A stretch of 64,000 bases of DNA from the NCBI GenBank assembly GCA_947038195.1, contig CAMQVI010000002.1, positions 45,003 to 109,002 on the forward strand. Reading direction: 5' to 3'. The stretch is from an uncultured Brevinema sp. (GTDB taxonomy: Bacteria; Spirochaetota; Brevinematia; Brevinematales; Brevinemataceae). Both the position numbers and the translations under genes were made by a program. The notes beneath the pieces were generated by a model. It was not told where the DNA came from and did no database searches. It saw only the letters and a list, made by a program, of their open reading frames with translations. This document shows positions 62,654-64,000 of this stretch, one piece after another (the first letter of the stretch is position 1; each line of letters begins with the position of its first letter).

Positions 62654-63985
62654 ATGACTTTAGAACAACTAAAAGAACAGATCTTAGAACTAACTAAACA
62701 ATATATAGAACAAAAATTTCCGCATAAAGATTTTATTGCTGGAGAAAGTCTTGTTCCTATTTCAGGAAAAATATTTGATCACCATGAAGTGTGTAATATC
62801 GTTGAGAGTGCTTTAGAATTTCATTTAACAGCCCATACTTTTAATGCTCAATTTGAAAAACAATTGAGAGATTTTGTAGGGGTAAAATACGCCTTGACTT
62901 GTAATTCAGGTTCTTCGGCTAACTTAATTGCTTTTTCGGCATTAACTAGCCCTCTTTTGGGGGAGAGACGCTTAAAAGCTGGAGACGAAGTCATTACCGT
63001 AGCAGCAGGTTTCCCCACTACGATCAATCCAATCATTCAGCATGGAATGATTCCTGTTTTTGTAGATGAAGAATTGTCTACCTATAATATAGATGTTTCC
63101 TTATTAGAAAAAGCATTATCCCCCAAAACAAAAGCTATCATGATAGCTCATACTTTAGGGAATCCTTTTGATATAGATAGTGTATTAGAATTTACTCAAA
63201 AACATAATTTATGGCTTATTGAAGATTGTTGTGATGCTCTTGGGGGCACCTATAAAGGTGAAAATTTAGGGACTTTCGGACATATCTCTACTCTTAGTTT
63301 TTATCCAGCTCACCATATAACAATGGGAGAAGGTGGGGCTGTACTTACCAATGATTCTACCCTTAAAAAAGCAATGGAAAGCTTTAGAGATTGGGGAAGA
63401 GACTGCTGGTGTGCTCCGGGTCAAGATAACTCTTGTGGGAAACGCTTTGACTGGACTTATGAAGATCTCCCTAAAGGATATGATCATAAGTACGTGTATT
63501 CTCACTTAGGATACAATCTAAAAATCACAGATATGCAAGCTGCCATAGCTGTTGCTCAAATGAAAAAATTACCTGAATTTATAGAAATACGAAAAAGAAA
63601 TTTCCAATTATTATTAGAAAAATTAACACATCTTGAACCATATTTTATACTACCTCAAGCTGCAGAACATAGTGATCCTTCGTGGTTTGGGTTTTTACTT
63701 ACTATCAAAGATGGTACTCCTTTTACCCGTAACGAAATTACGCGCTATTTAGATAAACACAAAATCGGAACACGCTTACTTTTTGCTGGTAATGTAACCA
63801 AACAACCCTATATGAAAGAACAAAATTATAGAGTTGCTGGTTCTTTAGAAAATACAGATAAAATTATGAATGATACTTTCTGGATTGGATTGTACCAAGG
63901 TATTACACCTATTATGGTTGATTATGTTGTACAAACAATAGACAATTTTATTAATATGAAAGAAAAAAATACTATTGAAAAATAA
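62654..63985 (+). CDS. rfbH: CDP-6-deoxy-D-xylo-4-hexulose-3-dehydrase (E1), RfbH type
   Basis: PMP-dependent, iron-sulphur enzyme that removes the C3 hydroxyl of CDP-6-deoxy-4-ketoglucose. 443 residues. The aminotransferase fold has GSSANLIAF (about 86) and [10 protein letters not shown] (near 189). The PLP-lysine position is replaced by His, [16 protein letters not shown] (about 215-230, His220), the hallmark of this dehydrase. The Cys-rich loop [16 protein letters not shown] (about 250) is the [2Fe-2S] site. The next genes (rfbG, reductase and a terminal epimerase or reductase) should lie beyond the right edge. Confidence 0.94.
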   Translation: MTLEQLKEQILELTKQYIEQKFPHKDFIAGESLVPISGKIFDHHEVCNIVESALEFHLTAHTFNAQFEKQLRDFVGVKYALTCNSGSSANLIAFSALTSPLLGERRLKAGDEVITVAAGFPTTINPIIQHGMIPVFVDEELSTYNIDVSLLEKALSPKTKAIMIAHTLGNPFDIDSVLEFTQKHNLWLIEDCCDALGGTYKGENLGTFGHISTLSFYPAHHITMGEGGAVLTNDSTLKKAMESFRDWGRDCWCAPGQDNSCGKRFDWTYEDLPKGYDHKYVYSHLGYNLKITDMQAAIAVAQMKKLPEFIEIRKRNFQLLLEKLTHLEPYFILPQAAEHSDPSWFGFLLTIKDGTPFTRNEITRYLDKHKIGTRLLFAGNVTKQPYMKEQNYRVAGSLENTDKIMNDTFWIGLYQGITPIMVDYVVQTIDNFINMKEKNTIEK

Positions 63986-64000
63986 AGAATAATAATATAT

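Overview
This is a strongly A+T-rich, densely packed bacterial chromosome segment with about 60 protein genes, two tRNA genes and short intergenic gaps. No insertion sequence, prophage, integron, CRISPR array, rRNA operon or plasmid-type gene was seen. The gene set points to a spirochaete (phylum Spirochaetota). Flagellar rod, motor-switch and anti-sigma genes (flgF, flgG, fliL, fliM, flgM) occur with SpoVG, a CdaA-type diadenylate cyclase with a YbbR partner, Lol lipoprotein trafficking, and a 990-residue membrane-anchored coiled-coil protein resembling the spirochaete 'SpiroCoCo' family. The genus is not determined; a low-GC host-associated lineage such as Brevinema or Brachyspira is a guess from composition and content.

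Layout. 1-8100 (minus strand): ddl (cut by the left edge), glgA, ispD, secG, then an operon read right to left: an unknown Gln/Lys-rich protein, a NeuB/PseI-family synthase, cdaA, ybbR and a PP-loop thiolase-like protein. 8270-8400: imperfect direct repeats. 8394-14410: ftsW with a large membrane-anchored partner, a degenerate prephenate-dehydrogenase-like gene, prs and a secreted esterase. 14469-17721: tRNA-Gln, spoVG, ispE, lolD, lolC/E. 17820-22392: flgF and flgG, separated by a Xer recombinase, a GH13-like pseudo-enzyme and a 56-residue TTG-start gene. 22567-28334: a small unknown gene, glpF, then dciA-like, tilS, hpt and ftsH. 28395-36419: an unknown gene, mtaB, dxs, a SNF2 helicase and an M20 peptidase. 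36457-41519: an RDD membrane protein, the coiled-coil giant and serS. 41615-48683: three related secreted proteins, an M15 peptidase, a GntR regulator with a probable operator, cmk, rsfS, a lipoprotein and lolA. 48839-53711: recA, argJ, an MBL hydrolase, fliL and fliM. 53983-61456: flgM, rsmI, cysS, a substrate-binding protein, an Eda-like protein lacking its catalytic residues, smpB, two small membrane proteins and pepF. 61635-63985: tRNA-Ala, then rfbF and rfbH, the first genes of a 3,6-dideoxyhexose pathway that continues past the right edge.

How the genes fit together. Three MEP isoprenoid genes (dxs, ispD, ispE) are scattered through the window. Cell-wall functions (ddl, ftsW, M15 peptidase, c-di-AMP synthesis) and lipoprotein export (lolA, lolD, lolC/E, secG) are well represented. 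The flagellar genes are scattered in at least four places rather than forming one operon. Most genes are conserved housekeeping genes. The unusual material is a set of apparent pseudo-enzymes (GH13-like, Eda-like, TyrA-like), a family of small secreted proteins, two TTG-start mini-genes, a truncated DUF2723-like protein and the giant coiled-coil protein. No clearly new multi-gene defence or mobile system was found.
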